From the NCBI GenBank assembly GCA_003171065.1, contig PMXQ01000141.1, positions 1-36,520 of the forward strand: a DNA stretch of 36,520 nucleotides. The letters run 5' to 3'. Source of the DNA: Chloroflexota bacterium (GTDB lineage Bacteria > Chloroflexota > Limnocylindria > Limnocylindrales > CSP1-4). Positions within the stretch are counted from its first letter, which is position 1; the number at the start of each line of letters is the position of its first letter. The notes under the pieces were generated by a model, which was not told where the DNA came from, did not search any database, and was given only the letters and a program-made list of their open reading frames with translations. Shown here piece after piece: positions 8,950-16,905 of this stretch. A program made the translations under genes and the position numbers.

Positions 8950-9582
8950 CTAGCTCTTCGCCATCGGCTGGCTGGCAGCGACGGCATCGGCCTTGCGCGG
9001 GGCGGGCGAGGCAAGGCGGAGGTTGTAGAAGACGGCCACGAGACCCATGACCCCGACCAGTAGCCCCGACAGGTAGCACAGCGCCAGCGCGATCGTCTGG
9101 TTCTGCGAGCTCACGAGAATCGAGGCCAGCTGATTTGAGATGCTGCTGTTGACGGTGGTCATCTGGCTGCCCAGGAGGTAGGCGCCCAGGTACAGGGACG
9201 CGCCAAGGGCGATGAAGAAGGTCTGGGCGTAGAAGCTTCGCGCGTCGGCGTCGGCCCTGGTCATGAGCTTGAGCAGCAGGGCGGCGAAGGCGCAGGCGGC
9301 AGCCAGTCCGCCCGTGATGGGCAGGTCGTTGGCCTTGACGACGTCCGGGTACAGGAAGATGAAGCTGCCCAGGAATACCTGGAGCAGGAAGATGTCCCGC
9401 ATCCCGACGTAGATCGTCCACCACAGGTCGGCGCCGAGCCGCAGGGTGAACTTGCGGGTCAGGGCGAGCATGTACGGCCTGGCCAGGTGCAGGGCGACCG
9501 CCAGCAGCCACAGGGCCACCAGGGCGGCGGCTATCGTGCCTTCGACGAAGGCTTCGGCTGCGCCGAATGCCGGTGAGTCCAT
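8950..9582 (-). CDS. five-TM membrane protein, paralogue of its neighbour
   Basis: 210 residues with about five membrane segments (near 15-35, 57-80, 88-108, 120-140, 165-190) and a short hydrophilic C-terminal tail. It aligns with the 8302-8937 product along most of its length. The matching core is ALHLARPY, TLRLGADLWWTIYVGMRD, SFIFLYPDV and DARSF, so the two genes arose by tandem duplication and then diverged. Its ATG shares one base with the stop codon of the flavoprotein gene (TGATG), which indicates translational coupling and suggests balanced production of the subunits. Likely forms a heterodimeric membrane module with its paralogue. No known family is recognised. Confidence 0.8.
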   Translation of the reverse strand: MDSPAFGAAEAFVEGTIAAALVALWLLAVALHLARPYMLALTRKFTLRLGADLWWTIYVGMRDIFLLQVFLGSFIFLYPDVVKANDLPITGGLAAACAFAALLLKLMTRADADARSFYAQTFFIALGASLYLGAYLLGSQMTTVNSSISNQLASILVSSQNQTIALALCYLSGLLVGVMGLVAVFYNLRLASPAPRKADAVAASQPMAKS

Positions 9583-11591
9583 CAGTCGCGACCTCCTGAA
9601 GTGAGCGGAGGATTGCTCGCCGGGCCCGCGAGCGTGGGCTGGATGAGGGGAGTCTTGCCGGCTCCAGGCCCGTCGGCTGGGCCGTCTCGCGGGCCCCGGC
9701 CCGATTGGACGTGGACCGTCTCGCAGCGGTAGATGGCGTCGCAGCGGAAGCAGCGCGTCGCTTCGTTCCTGGCCGCCGCCACCTCCAGGCTGGGTTGCGT
9801 CGGCGTAAAGGAACCCGGGTCGTATGCGGGCAGCTCCATCCCGACTCGTGGCCGCGCGCCCAGGTCCACTGTCAAGACCGGCTCCGGGCCCTTGGGGACA
9901 CGGACCGTGGCCATGATCTCGGCCTCGCCGTCGCGGCTGCCCGAGAGGTACTCGTGGATCGAGCCGGCGGCGCGGCGGCCCGCGCCGACGGCATGGATGA
10001 TCGTCCTGGCGCCCGACACGACGTCGCCGCCGGCGAAGACGCCCTTGCGCCCGGTGGCCTGGCCTGCGTCGGCCACGATGCCCGAGAAGCCGCTGGTTTC
10101 GATGCCGGCGCCCTCGGGCAGGATCGAAGGATCGGGCTCCTCGCCCACCGCCACCAGCACCGTCGTGGCGGACTTCTCTCGATCACTGCCGGGGATCGGC
10201 TCGTAAATGGCACGGCCGCCGTCGAAGCGGCCGGTCGGGCGCTGGCTGACGAACTTGACGGCCGAGACGCCGCTGGCCGATCCGACGACCTCCGAGACGG
10301 CCGCCTCGAACTGGACGTGCACGCCTTCGTGCTCGGCCGCCTCGACTTCCTCGACCTGAGCCGGCATCTCGGCCCGGCCGCGGCGGTACAGGACGGTGAC
10401 GGAGGACGCGCCCGAACGAAGCGCCGACCGTGCCGCGTCCATGGCAGTGCTGCCGCCTCCGACGACCACGACCGACCCACGCAGGACCGGCTTCTCGCCC
10501 AGGTTGACCTGCTTGAGGAAGAAGGTCGCCGGCACGACGCCCGGCAGTCCATCGCCCGGCACGCCGAGCTTTCGGCTGCGCGACGCGCCAGTCGCCAGGA
10601 AGATGGCGTCGTACTTCGCCTCGAGATCGGCCAGCGTGAAGTCGCGGCCCATGGCGCTGTCGAGCTTGAGCTCCACGCCGAGGCCGACGATGCGGTCTAT
10701 CTCCGCGCGCAGCACGGTGCGCGGGAGGCGGTACTCAGGGATGCCGATGGCCATCATGCCGCCCGGCACGGGCATCGCTTCGAGGACGGTGACTCCGTAG
10801 CCGAGACGGGCGAGGTAGTAGGCGGCCGACATTCCGGCCGGCCCGCCGCCGACGATGGCAACCTTCTGCGAGCGCTTGCTCGCCGGCGGAGCTGCGGGCG
10901 GCAGCTTGCCCTGCTCGGTCGCGAATCGCTTGAGGCGGCGGATCGCAATCGGTTCGTCAAGCGTGCCGCGCCGGCAAACCGCCTCGCACGGCGCGGTGCA
11001 GATCCAGCCGCACACCGACGGGAACGGGTTGACTTCGGCTGCGACTGCGTAGGCCTCGTCGTATCGCCCCTGGGCGATGAGCCCAACGTAGCGCCCGGCG
11101 TCCGTGCCGGCCGGACAGGCTTCCTGGCACGGCGAGATCGGATCGCGGCGGCTGTCGGTGATCATCGACCGCCAGACCTGCCAGTCGTTCGGTCGCTCGC
11201 TGGTTCGCCACTGGAACAGACTGCCCCACGGCGACACGCGAGCCGGCTTGAGCGATTCGCGTGTGACTTCGCCGAGCGGCTGCCAGTCCGGCGCCGTTTC
11301 GACGGGCCGTGAGACGGGGCCCTGGCGCGCGGCAAGCGGCGTCGTGCCCGCGACCGTGTCGAGCAGGACGACGTGAGTGGGGCACTCGCGCACGCAGATG
11401 CCGCAGCCGACGCACTCGCCGACCTGGACCGGGTACTCCATCATCCATCCGAAGGGCTCGCCGAAGATACCGGCGCCTTCGACCCCGGGCCGCTGCGGGC
11501 GGCTCATGTCCAGCGCCTGAACGGGGCAGACGTCCATGCACACGCCGCAGTTCAGGCAGTTGCCGTTCTCGATCTGGATCCGATAGCCCAT
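9582..11591 (-). CDS. ferredoxin-domain plus GltD-like FAD/NAD(P) oxidoreductase
   Basis: A 669-aa fusion. Residues 1-75 hold two [4Fe-4S] ferredoxin motifs: Cys12, 15, 18, 22 and Cys60, 63, 66, 70. About 150-230 is the Fe-S domain of the glutamate-synthase small-subunit family (CQEACP, then CGWICTAPCEAVC). [16 protein letters not shown] near 245 binds FAD; VVVVGGGSTAMDAARSA near 385 binds the nicotinamide nucleotide; AGGDVVSGARTIIHAVGAG is the second FAD contact. A further pair, CFRCDAIYRC, lies close to the C-terminus. It probably moves electrons between NAD(P)H and ferredoxin or a quinone-side partner, like NfnB- or GltD-type subunits. No large GltB subunit is nearby; instead two 5-TM proteins follow in the operon, so glutamate synthesis is not implied. 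GAGG lies 6 bases before the ATG. Confidence 0.85.
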   Translation of the reverse strand: MGYRIQIENGNCLNCGVCMDVCPVQALDMSRPQRPGVEGAGIFGEPFGWMMEYPVQVGECVGCGICVRECPTHVVLLDTVAGTTPLAARQGPVSRPVETAPDWQPLGEVTRESLKPARVSPWGSLFQWRTSERPNDWQVWRSMITDSRRDPISPCQEACPAGTDAGRYVGLIAQGRYDEAYAVAAEVNPFPSVCGWICTAPCEAVCRRGTLDEPIAIRRLKRFATEQGKLPPAAPPASKRSQKVAIVGGGPAGMSAAYYLARLGYGVTVLEAMPVPGGMMAIGIPEYRLPRTVLRAEIDRIVGLGVELKLDSAMGRDFTLADLEAKYDAIFLATGASRSRKLGVPGDGLPGVVPATFFLKQVNLGEKPVLRGSVVVVGGGSTAMDAARSALRSGASSVTVLYRRGRAEMPAQVEEVEAAEHEGVHVQFEAAVSEVVGSASGVSAVKFVSQRPTGRFDGGRAIYEPIPGSDREKSATTVLVAVGEEPDPSILPEGAGIETSGFSGIVADAGQATGRKGVFAGGDVVSGARTIIHAVGAGRRAAGSIHEYLSGSRDGEAEIMATVRVPKGPEPVLTVDLGARPRVGMELPAYDPGSFTPTQPSLEVAAARNEATRCFRCDAIYRCETVHVQSGRGPRDGPADGPGAGKTPLIQPTLAGPASNPPLTSGGRD

Positions 11592-11714
11592 GAGACGCCT
11601 CGGCCGTAGGAATTCCTTGCCGAATGGTCGTGGGCAGCGGGCGCGGGCGCATCTGCCGGAGGACCGGAGTTCTACTACCCGGGCGGGTGGGTAGCTTGCG
11701 CCGCGAAAGAATGC

Positions 11715-11822
11715 GGCTCAGCGGAAAGTGGCGTGGCTCAGCGGAAAGTGGCGCGGCTCAGCGGAAAGTGGCGCGGCTCAGCGGAAAGTGGCGCGGCTCA
11801 GCGGAAAGTGGCGCGGCTCAGC
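11715..11822. repeat. 20-bp tandem repeat array, 5.4 copies
   Basis: Unit GGCTCAGCGGAAAGTGGCGC at 11715-11734, 11735-11754, 11755-11774, 11775-11794 and 11795-11814, then eight bases of a sixth. The only variation is T for C at the last base of copy 1. There are no spacers, so it is not a CRISPR array. The array lies between the 3' end of the response-regulator gene, whose TGA stop (11818-11820) is inside the partial copy, and the promoter region of the ferredoxin/GltD operon. A 20-bp period is not a multiple of three, so it is not a coding repeat. Confidence 0.95.
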
Positions 11823-12519
11823 GCGGCGTGCGGCGGAACGGCGCGTCGCGGCGAGGGCCCTCGATACCGCCGTGTCGGTACGTGTCCGGCACGAGCCCCT
11901 CGCGCACGGCTCGGGCGGCAAGCTCGGCCCGGTTCTGCGCGTGCAGCTTCTCGACGATGTTCTTCAGGTGGAACTTGACGGTGTTCTCGCTGATCCCGAG
12001 CTCGACCGCGATCTCGCGGTTGCGCAGGCCCTCGGTGACCAGGCGCAGCACGCCAAGCTCACGTTCCGTGAGCCGCTGGGAACGGGACGCGGCGCCGCCG
12101 CCGGGCGAGAGCAGGAACTCGTCGATGATTCGCGCGGCCGTGCCAGGCGTGATCGCCGGCTCCCCGCGGGCTACGCCCTCCAGCATCGAGCGCAGCTGGT
12201 GCGCCTCGAGATTCTTGAGAAGGTAGCCCTGAGCGCCGGCCTTGATGGCACGGAAGAGATCGGCCTCCTCCTCGCTGACCGTGAGCATCACGATGGCCAC
12301 TTCGGGGTGGCGCGCCTTGATCTCGGCCGTCGCCTCCAGGCCCGAAACGTTGGGCATCCGGACGTCCATCAGGATGACGTCGGGCGCGGTCGATTCGACC
12401 ATCTCGATCGCCTGGCCGCCGTCGGAGGCCTGGCCTACCACCTCGTGACCCCACGCCAGCAGGAGCGACGCCACGCCGTCGCGGAATAGCGCGTGATCGT
12501 CCACCAGCAGTGTTCGCAT
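11818..12519 (-). CDS. NarL/LuxR-family response regulator
   Basis: 233 residues. The receiver domain (1-120) has the acidic pair Asp7/Asp8, phospho-acceptor Asp52 (DVILMDVRMPN), Thr in MLTVSEEE and Lys in KAGAQGYLLK. The C-terminal HTH (about 150-215) has the LuxR signature LTERELGVLRLVTEGLRNRE and ISENTVKFHLKNIVEKL. It is a transcription regulator activated by the kinase encoded 4 bp upstream. I chose the ATG at 12519 because the receiver domain begins exactly there; the frame stays open further upstream only as a shadow of the kinase gene. The stop lies in a 20-bp tandem array. Target genes are unknown; the adjacent redox operon is one candidate. Confidence 0.93.
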   Translation of the reverse strand: MRTLLVDDHALFRDGVASLLLAWGHEVVGQASDGGQAIEMVESTAPDVILMDVRMPNVSGLEATAEIKARHPEVAIVMLTVSEEEADLFRAIKAGAQGYLLKNLEAHQLRSMLEGVARGEPAITPGTAARIIDEFLLSPGGGAASRSQRLTERELGVLRLVTEGLRNREIAVELGISENTVKFHLKNIVEKLHAQNRAELAARAVREGLVPDTYRHGGIEGPRRDAPFRRTPR

Positions 12520-12523
12520 GGGT

Positions 12524-13972
12524 TCAGTCTGCCTCGGAATGGGTAGGTACGGGCGATTGGACCGCCTGGTGGCGCGCCGTGCGACGGATTGCCCCGTCTG
12601 GCGGTCCGGACGGCGGCAAACCGTCTCCGCTGCGACCGGGGGTGACCGGGACGCGCAGCTCGACCGTCGAGCCGGAGCCCGGCTGGCTTCGCCATTCGAT
12701 TCGGCCGCCGACCGCTTCGGCCCGCTCTCGCATCCCGGCAAGCCCAAAGTGAGGCCATTTCTCGGGCTCCGAGCCGGCCCGCTCCGAGTCGAAGCCGACG
12801 CCGTCGTCGGCGATCCGCAGGAGCACCTCCGTGCCTTCGACCGCAAGGCCGACCGTGACCCGCTGCGCATAGGCGTGCTTGCGGATGTTGGTGAGCGCCT
12901 CGCGGGCGACTCCGAACATCTCGGCCCCCACTTCCGGAGCCAGAGACAGGTTGCGGGCCTCCGGACTCGCCCGGAAGCGGACGGCCATCTTGGACGATTC
13001 GGCGAACCGGGCGGCGTACTCCTCGAGCGCCGCGGCGAGGCCACGCTCCGGAAGGACGGGCGGCGACAGGCTCAGGATCGCCTCGCGGACGTCCACGTAC
13101 AGGGATCGCGCCACGGCCGCCAGCTCGGCCATCTGTTTGCCGGCCTCGGCGACTCGCCCGGCGGCCAGCAACTCCTCCACGGCCTGAGACTTGGTGTTGA
13201 CGTACCCGAGCACCTGGGCCATGCCGTCGTGCATCTCGCGGGCGATCCTCTCGCGCTCGCCCTGCACGGCCAGCGCGCGCAGGTTGTCGCGGAGCCGGGC
13301 CGCCTCGAGTGCCAGGCCCACCTGAGTGGCCAACGCCGAAAGGGTCTCCAGATCCGCGGCGGAGAAACGGCGCGGCAGCGCCGTGGCCAGCCCGATGGAG
13401 CCGACGCGCGTCTCACCGTAACCCACAGGCGCCTCCAGCCTGATCGAATACCCGGGCGCGAGATACCGGGAAAGGTCGCTCCCAGAGGCGTCGCCGGACG
13501 CGACATTGGACGCTCCCGGCGGTCGGCCGGTCGCCCCGCCCGTCCCGTCGAGCAGCGCCCCCGGCGAGGCGCTGGCAGCGCGCAGGCGGACCTCGTCCTC
13601 GGGGCCCTGGAGGGCCAGGAGGGCGGCATCGACCCGGAGCAGGCGCCGAGCATGGTCGACGATGGCCGCGAGAGTCTCGTCCGGGTCGGCCTGCCCGGAG
13701 ACCGCGAGGCTTACGTTGTAAACGGCGCGCAACGCCGCGTTGCGCGACTTCAGCGCCTGATGCCTGTGGATGAGGTCGCTCGTGAGCCTGTCGATGATCC
13801 GAAACGCATACCACGCGGCGACGATCGCGACGATCGCCACGACGCCGAGGACGACGAGGGTGTCGAGCGGAAATGGCAGCACCGCGTCGAGCAGCGAGTC
13901 GCTGAGCGCCTCCACGACCCCGACGAACAGGATCGCCCCGAGGACGACGGCCCAGCGGCGGCGAGGATACAT
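12524..13972 (-). CDS. NarL-type sensor histidine kinase (2 TM, GAF, HisKA_3)
   Basis: 482 residues from the ATG at 13972. Two membrane helices near the N-terminus (WAVVLGAILFVGVVEAL; LVVLGVVAIVAIVAAWYAF) flank a short outer loop. A GAF-like domain follows (about 90-230). The HisKA_3 box ERERIAREMHDG contains His248. The HATPase domain has the N-box EALTNIRKHAYA, G1 IADDGVGFD and G2 GLAGMRERAEAVGG. It phosphorylates the regulator encoded 4 bp downstream. The frame is open for 58 more codons upstream, but that stretch is repeat-derived, so I use 13972. The tiny outer loop suggests that the GAF domain, not a periplasmic domain, senses the signal. Confidence 0.9.
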   Translation of the reverse strand: MYPRRRWAVVLGAILFVGVVEALSDSLLDAVLPFPLDTLVVLGVVAIVAIVAAWYAFRIIDRLTSDLIHRHQALKSRNAALRAVYNVSLAVSGQADPDETLAAIVDHARRLLRVDAALLALQGPEDEVRLRAASASPGALLDGTGGATGRPPGASNVASGDASGSDLSRYLAPGYSIRLEAPVGYGETRVGSIGLATALPRRFSAADLETLSALATQVGLALEAARLRDNLRALAVQGERERIAREMHDGMAQVLGYVNTKSQAVEELLAAGRVAEAGKQMAELAAVARSLYVDVREAILSLSPPVLPERGLAAALEEYAARFAESSKMAVRFRASPEARNLSLAPEVGAEMFGVAREALTNIRKHAYAQRVTVGLAVEGTEVLLRIADDGVGFDSERAGSEPEKWPHFGLAGMRERAEAVGGRIEWRSQPGSGSTVELRVPVTPGRSGDGLPPSGPPDGAIRRTARHQAVQSPVPTHSEAD

Positions 13973-14292
13973 TCGCGCCTCCAGGCTATGGGCGTGGCGC
14001 CGGAGGCAGCTGGGGCCATCCGGACCACCCGTTCGGGGAGCAATATGCACCGGCTCGCGGATGGATGCCATGCCCGCGCCCGCTCGTTCTGCCGGACGGC
14101 ACAGTCCTGGGGTCACGGGCCCAGGGCGCCACGGCCTGGGGGTCACGGACCCGGGGGGTCACGGACCCAGGCGCCACGGCCAGGGGGTCACGGGCCCAGG
14201 CGCCATGACCCGGGCGTCACGGTCCGGGTGGCAGAATCCCAGCCTTCGCTCCGGGCGCCGCAACCGCGTCCAGGCAGGGCAGAAGAGCGGTT
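13973..14292. repeat. intergenic gap with degenerate 14-16-bp repeats
   Basis: This 320-bp gap between the chemoreceptor stop and the histidine-kinase start holds an array at about 14108-14235. It consists of roughly eight imperfect copies of YCACGGNCCNGGG (for example TCACGGGCCCAGG, TCACGGACCCAGG, CCACGGCCAGGGG). GGGCCC and related palindromic cores recur. No gene is credible here: the open frames through it are Arg/Pro-rich readings of the repeat. The rest of the gap shows no clear promoter. Confidence 0.75.
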
Positions 14293-15981
14293 CTACGCGG
14301 CGTCGCGCTGCGAGTCCGAGGCCTCGCTCTCCTCCTCGGGCAGGCGCCAGCGATGGACCAGGCGCCGGAGCTTGTCGGACATGGCCGTGAGGCTGCCGGC
14401 CGAAGCCACCACGCCCTGAGCCTGTTCGCTCAGCTCCTGCGTGGCCGCGGAGACCTCTTCGGCCGAGGCCGAGTTCTCCTCGCTGATCGCAGCGATGGAC
14501 TCGACCGCATCATTCACGCGCAGGGCACTGGCGCTCATGGAAACGGCGGCGTCGTTGGTCGACTGAGCGATGGCGGCGATGGTGTCCGTGGCGGAAACGA
14601 CATTGCCGGCGGCCGCCTCCATGGCCTCGACGGCGGCCGTGATTCGGGCGACGGCGGCGTTGGACACGGCCACGGCCTGGGCGATCTCGTCCAGCGCCGT
14701 GCCCGATCGCTCCGCGAGCGCGGAGCCCGACTCAACTTCCCTGGCGCCGAGCTGCATGGCCTGCACCGCCTCGGCGGTCCCCTTCTGGACCTGCGCAATG
14801 AGCGTCGCGATCTCCTTGGTCGCGGCACGTGACCGCTCGGCCAGTTTGCGGACCTCGTCCGCGACGACGGCGAAGCCCTTGCCCTGCTCCCCGGCCCGGG
14901 CCGCCTCGATGGCAGCGTTGAGGGCGAGCAGGTTCGTCTGGTCGGCAATGTCGTCGATCGTTTCCACGATCGCGCCTATTTGAGTCCCCTTGGCCCCGAG
15001 ATTCGTGACCACGGTGGCACCGGTGTCCACGACCTTCTTGATGCGAGCCATTCCCGAGGCCGTCTCGCGGACCGCGTCAGCGCCCTTGTCGGCGGCCTTG
15101 CCGGCGGCGACTCCGGCGGCCTCCACCTGCTCGGATGCCGTGGCGGCCTCGCGGATCGCTCTTGCCACCTCGGTGATCGCGCTGGCCTGCGCGGCTACGC
15201 TGGATGCCGTCTGTGCCGCGCCAGATCCCACCTGCTCGATCACCCGGCCGAGCTCCGTCATTGCCCTGCACGTCTCGGTGGAGGCGGTGGCCTGGTCGGC
15301 AGCACCGGCCGCGACCTGGCTGATCGTTTGAGCTATCTGACCGGCGCCGACCTCGGACTGGGCCGCGGCCTCGTTCACCCTGGCGGCCGTGTCGGCCACG
15401 CTGGCGGCGGAAGTGCTCAGCTCGGTGATCATCTTGCGCAACCGCGTGACCATGTACCGGAACGCTTGGGCAAGCCCGTCCTGCTCAGAGCGCGTCGTCA
15501 CCTCGATGGTGAGGTCGCCGGCCGCAATCCGATCCGCCAGGGAGGCGAGTTCCTCCATGTACTGGCGGATTGCGCCGAACGCCTCGGCCAGCCGGCCCAA
15601 CTCCCCGCTCGCGGCCAGCGTCCCGCCCTCGCCATTCTGGCTGAGGTCGCCAACCGCCACGCGCGATGAGGCCTCGATCACGACCTCGATCGGCCCTGTC
15701 ACCGAACGCGCGACCGCGATCGAGGCAGCCACGGCGCCAACGATGACCGCAGCGATGAGCGGGCTGGGATGGCCCTCCGCCACGTCTATCGCACCCAGGA
15801 TCGCAACGGGCACCGCCGAGGTCAGGATCAACCGCGTCCGGATGGTCCAGTTGCGGGGACGGCTGGGTCGGAAGTCCTGCCGGCGAGGCAGACCGATATG
15901 GCGGCGGCGGAGGCGGTCCAGCATGTCGGCGACCGTGCGGGAAGCCTCCGACACAGCGGGCCGGATGCCGCGCGCACTCAT
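14293..15981 (-). CDS. methyl-accepting chemotaxis protein
   Basis: 562 residues. A basic N-terminus of about 48 residues precedes two TM helices (near 49-68 and 73-95) separated by only a few residues, so there is no periplasmic ligand domain. HAMP-like segments follow ([20 protein letters not shown]; a second near [17 protein letters not shown]). The signalling domain ends in a long coiled coil and carries the MCP hairpin signature [20 protein letters not shown] and [18 protein letters not shown]. The ATG at 15981 has GAGG 8 bases upstream. No cheA, cheW, cheY or flagellar gene lies within the window. It is upstream of, and on the same strand as, the kinase and regulator genes, but a 320-bp repeat-filled gap makes an operon uncertain. 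Confidence 0.92.
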   Translation of the reverse strand: MSARGIRPAVSEASRTVADMLDRLRRRHIGLPRRQDFRPSRPRNWTIRTRLILTSAVPVAILGAIDVAEGHPSPLIAAVIVGAVAASIAVARSVTGPIEVVIEASSRVAVGDLSQNGEGGTLAASGELGRLAEAFGAIRQYMEELASLADRIAAGDLTIEVTTRSEQDGLAQAFRYMVTRLRKMITELSTSAASVADTAARVNEAAAQSEVGAGQIAQTISQVAAGAADQATASTETCRAMTELGRVIEQVGSGAAQTASSVAAQASAITEVARAIREAATASEQVEAAGVAAGKAADKGADAVRETASGMARIKKVVDTGATVVTNLGAKGTQIGAIVETIDDIADQTNLLALNAAIEAARAGEQGKGFAVVADEVRKLAERSRAATKEIATLIAQVQKGTAEAVQAMQLGAREVESGSALAERSGTALDEIAQAVAVSNAAVARITAAVEAMEAAAGNVVSATDTIAAIAQSTNDAAVSMSASALRVNDAVESIAAISEENSASAEEVSAATQELSEQAQGVVASAGSLTAMSDKLRRLVHRWRLPEEESEASDSQRDAA

Positions 15982-16380
15982 CGATGCGACCTCATGGAGG
16001 TGGCGCAGGCCGTCTCCGACGGCCCTTCGTAGGACCGCCGACCCGTTCGCGGGTCGACTGCCGTTTCAGCCCTCGTCTCGGTCCGGACGCCAGTGTGGTC
16101 GTTCATCGTACTTTCGGCCGCGAAGAGCTCCAGCGATTCGTTCGGTCCGCCCAGCAGGCACGCGGGCGGCCTAGGGCCCTTCCCCGAGGGTATCGGTGGC
16201 TCGTGAAGGTGAGTTCGTACGGAGAACTCCGTAATCCGGAAGTGGGACTGTCGCCAGCGGGGCAGGTAGGCGGCTCACGAATCGAGTCTCGGGCGGCCAC
16301 AATGAACCTTCGGCCTCGACGTGCAGTCTGGATGGGGCATGGAGAAGGCCGCGGTTGGACTCACGCCAGCGGAGGAGAGG
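15982..16380. other. intergenic region between chemoreceptor and sigma factor
   Basis: No gene is supported in this divergent 400-bp stretch. It holds a short hairpin in the chemoreceptor leader (GGCCGTC, 16008-16014, pairing with GACGGCC, 16018-16024) and a 16-bp inverted repeat, TACGGAG-AA-CTCCGTA, at 16218-16233 upstream of the sigma-factor gene. A clear -35/-10 pair is not visible. Earlier in-frame starts for the sigma factor (GTG 16321, ATG 16339) fall in the last 60 bp. Confidence 0.5.
16218..16233. promoter_or_regulatory. 16-bp inverted repeat, candidate operator
   Basis: TACGGAG and CTCCGTA form perfect 7-bp arms around AA. The site is about 150 bp before the sigma-factor start and about 240 bp before the chemoreceptor start on the other strand. 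The short spacer suits a dimeric regulator better than a terminator, and no T-run follows. Which gene it serves is unknown. Confidence 0.25.
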
Positions 16381-16905
16381 ATGGCGCACGGACCGAACGC
16401 GTCTGCGTCGGCGCCTGATGCCGCCGAGCTCGGCGCGGAGTGGGCCCGGCTCGCGACTCGCCACCTCGACGGCGCCTACAAGCTGGCGGGCTATCTCCTG
16501 GGCGATCTAGGCGAGGCCGAGGATGCCCTCCAGGAGGCGCTCGTTCGGGCGTGGCGAGCCTGGCCGAAGCTGCGCGACACGGACAGCTTCGGCGCCTGGC
16601 TTGATCGCATCGTGGCCAACGTGTGCCGTGACCGAATCCGGGCGCGACGTCGCGTGCGATCGGTGGTCCTTGACGACAAGATGGAGGTCGCCACAGCCGA
16701 CCCTTTTCGGGCGACCTTGAATCGAGATGCGGTCGGCCGGGCGCTGGCGCGCCTGTCCCCGGAGCAGCGCGTGGTGATCGTCTTCCGCTACTGGGGAGAC
16801 ATGCCGCTGGAACAGATCGCGACGCACCTGGACCTGCCCCTGGGTACCGTGAAATCGAGGCTGCACTACGCGCAGCGCCTGCTGCGACGGGAGATCGAGC
16901 GATGA
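16381..16905 (+). CDS. ECF-type RNA polymerase sigma factor
   Basis: About 174 residues. Sigma region 2 is LATRHLDGAYKLAGYLLGDLGEAEDALQEALVRAWRAW in outline, with the conserved DALQE core followed by WLDRIVANVCRDRIRARRR. Region 4 contains LSPEQRVVIVFRYWGDMPLEQIA and the recognition helix LPLGTVKSRLHYA. It directs RNA polymerase to an alternative regulon, and is probably held inactive by the membrane protein encoded next (ATGA overlap, 16902-16905). I chose the ATG at 16381 because GGAGG lies 5 bases upstream; GTG 16321 and ATG 16339 are in-frame alternatives without a good Shine-Dalgarno. The promoter it recognises cannot be read from this window. Confidence 0.92.
   Translation: MAHGPNASASAPDAAELGAEWARLATRHLDGAYKLAGYLLGDLGEAEDALQEALVRAWRAWPKLRDTDSFGAWLDRIVANVCRDRIRARRRVRSVVLDDKMEVATADPFRATLNRDAVGRALARLSPEQRVVIVFRYWGDMPLEQIATHLDLPLGTVKSRLHYAQRLLRREIER

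Noticed and set aside
7844-9511. 555-aa minus-strand frame spanning two genes
   Set aside because: It runs out of frame through both 5-TM genes and the terminator; only its last 98 codons, after the terminator, look like a gene.
11715-11822. CRISPR array
   Set aside because: Units are contiguous with no spacers, only 20 bp long, and no cas gene is in the window.
13973-14146. 58-residue N-terminal extension of the histidine kinase
   Set aside because: It is translated from the degenerate repeat array and precedes the first TM helix with no family resemblance.
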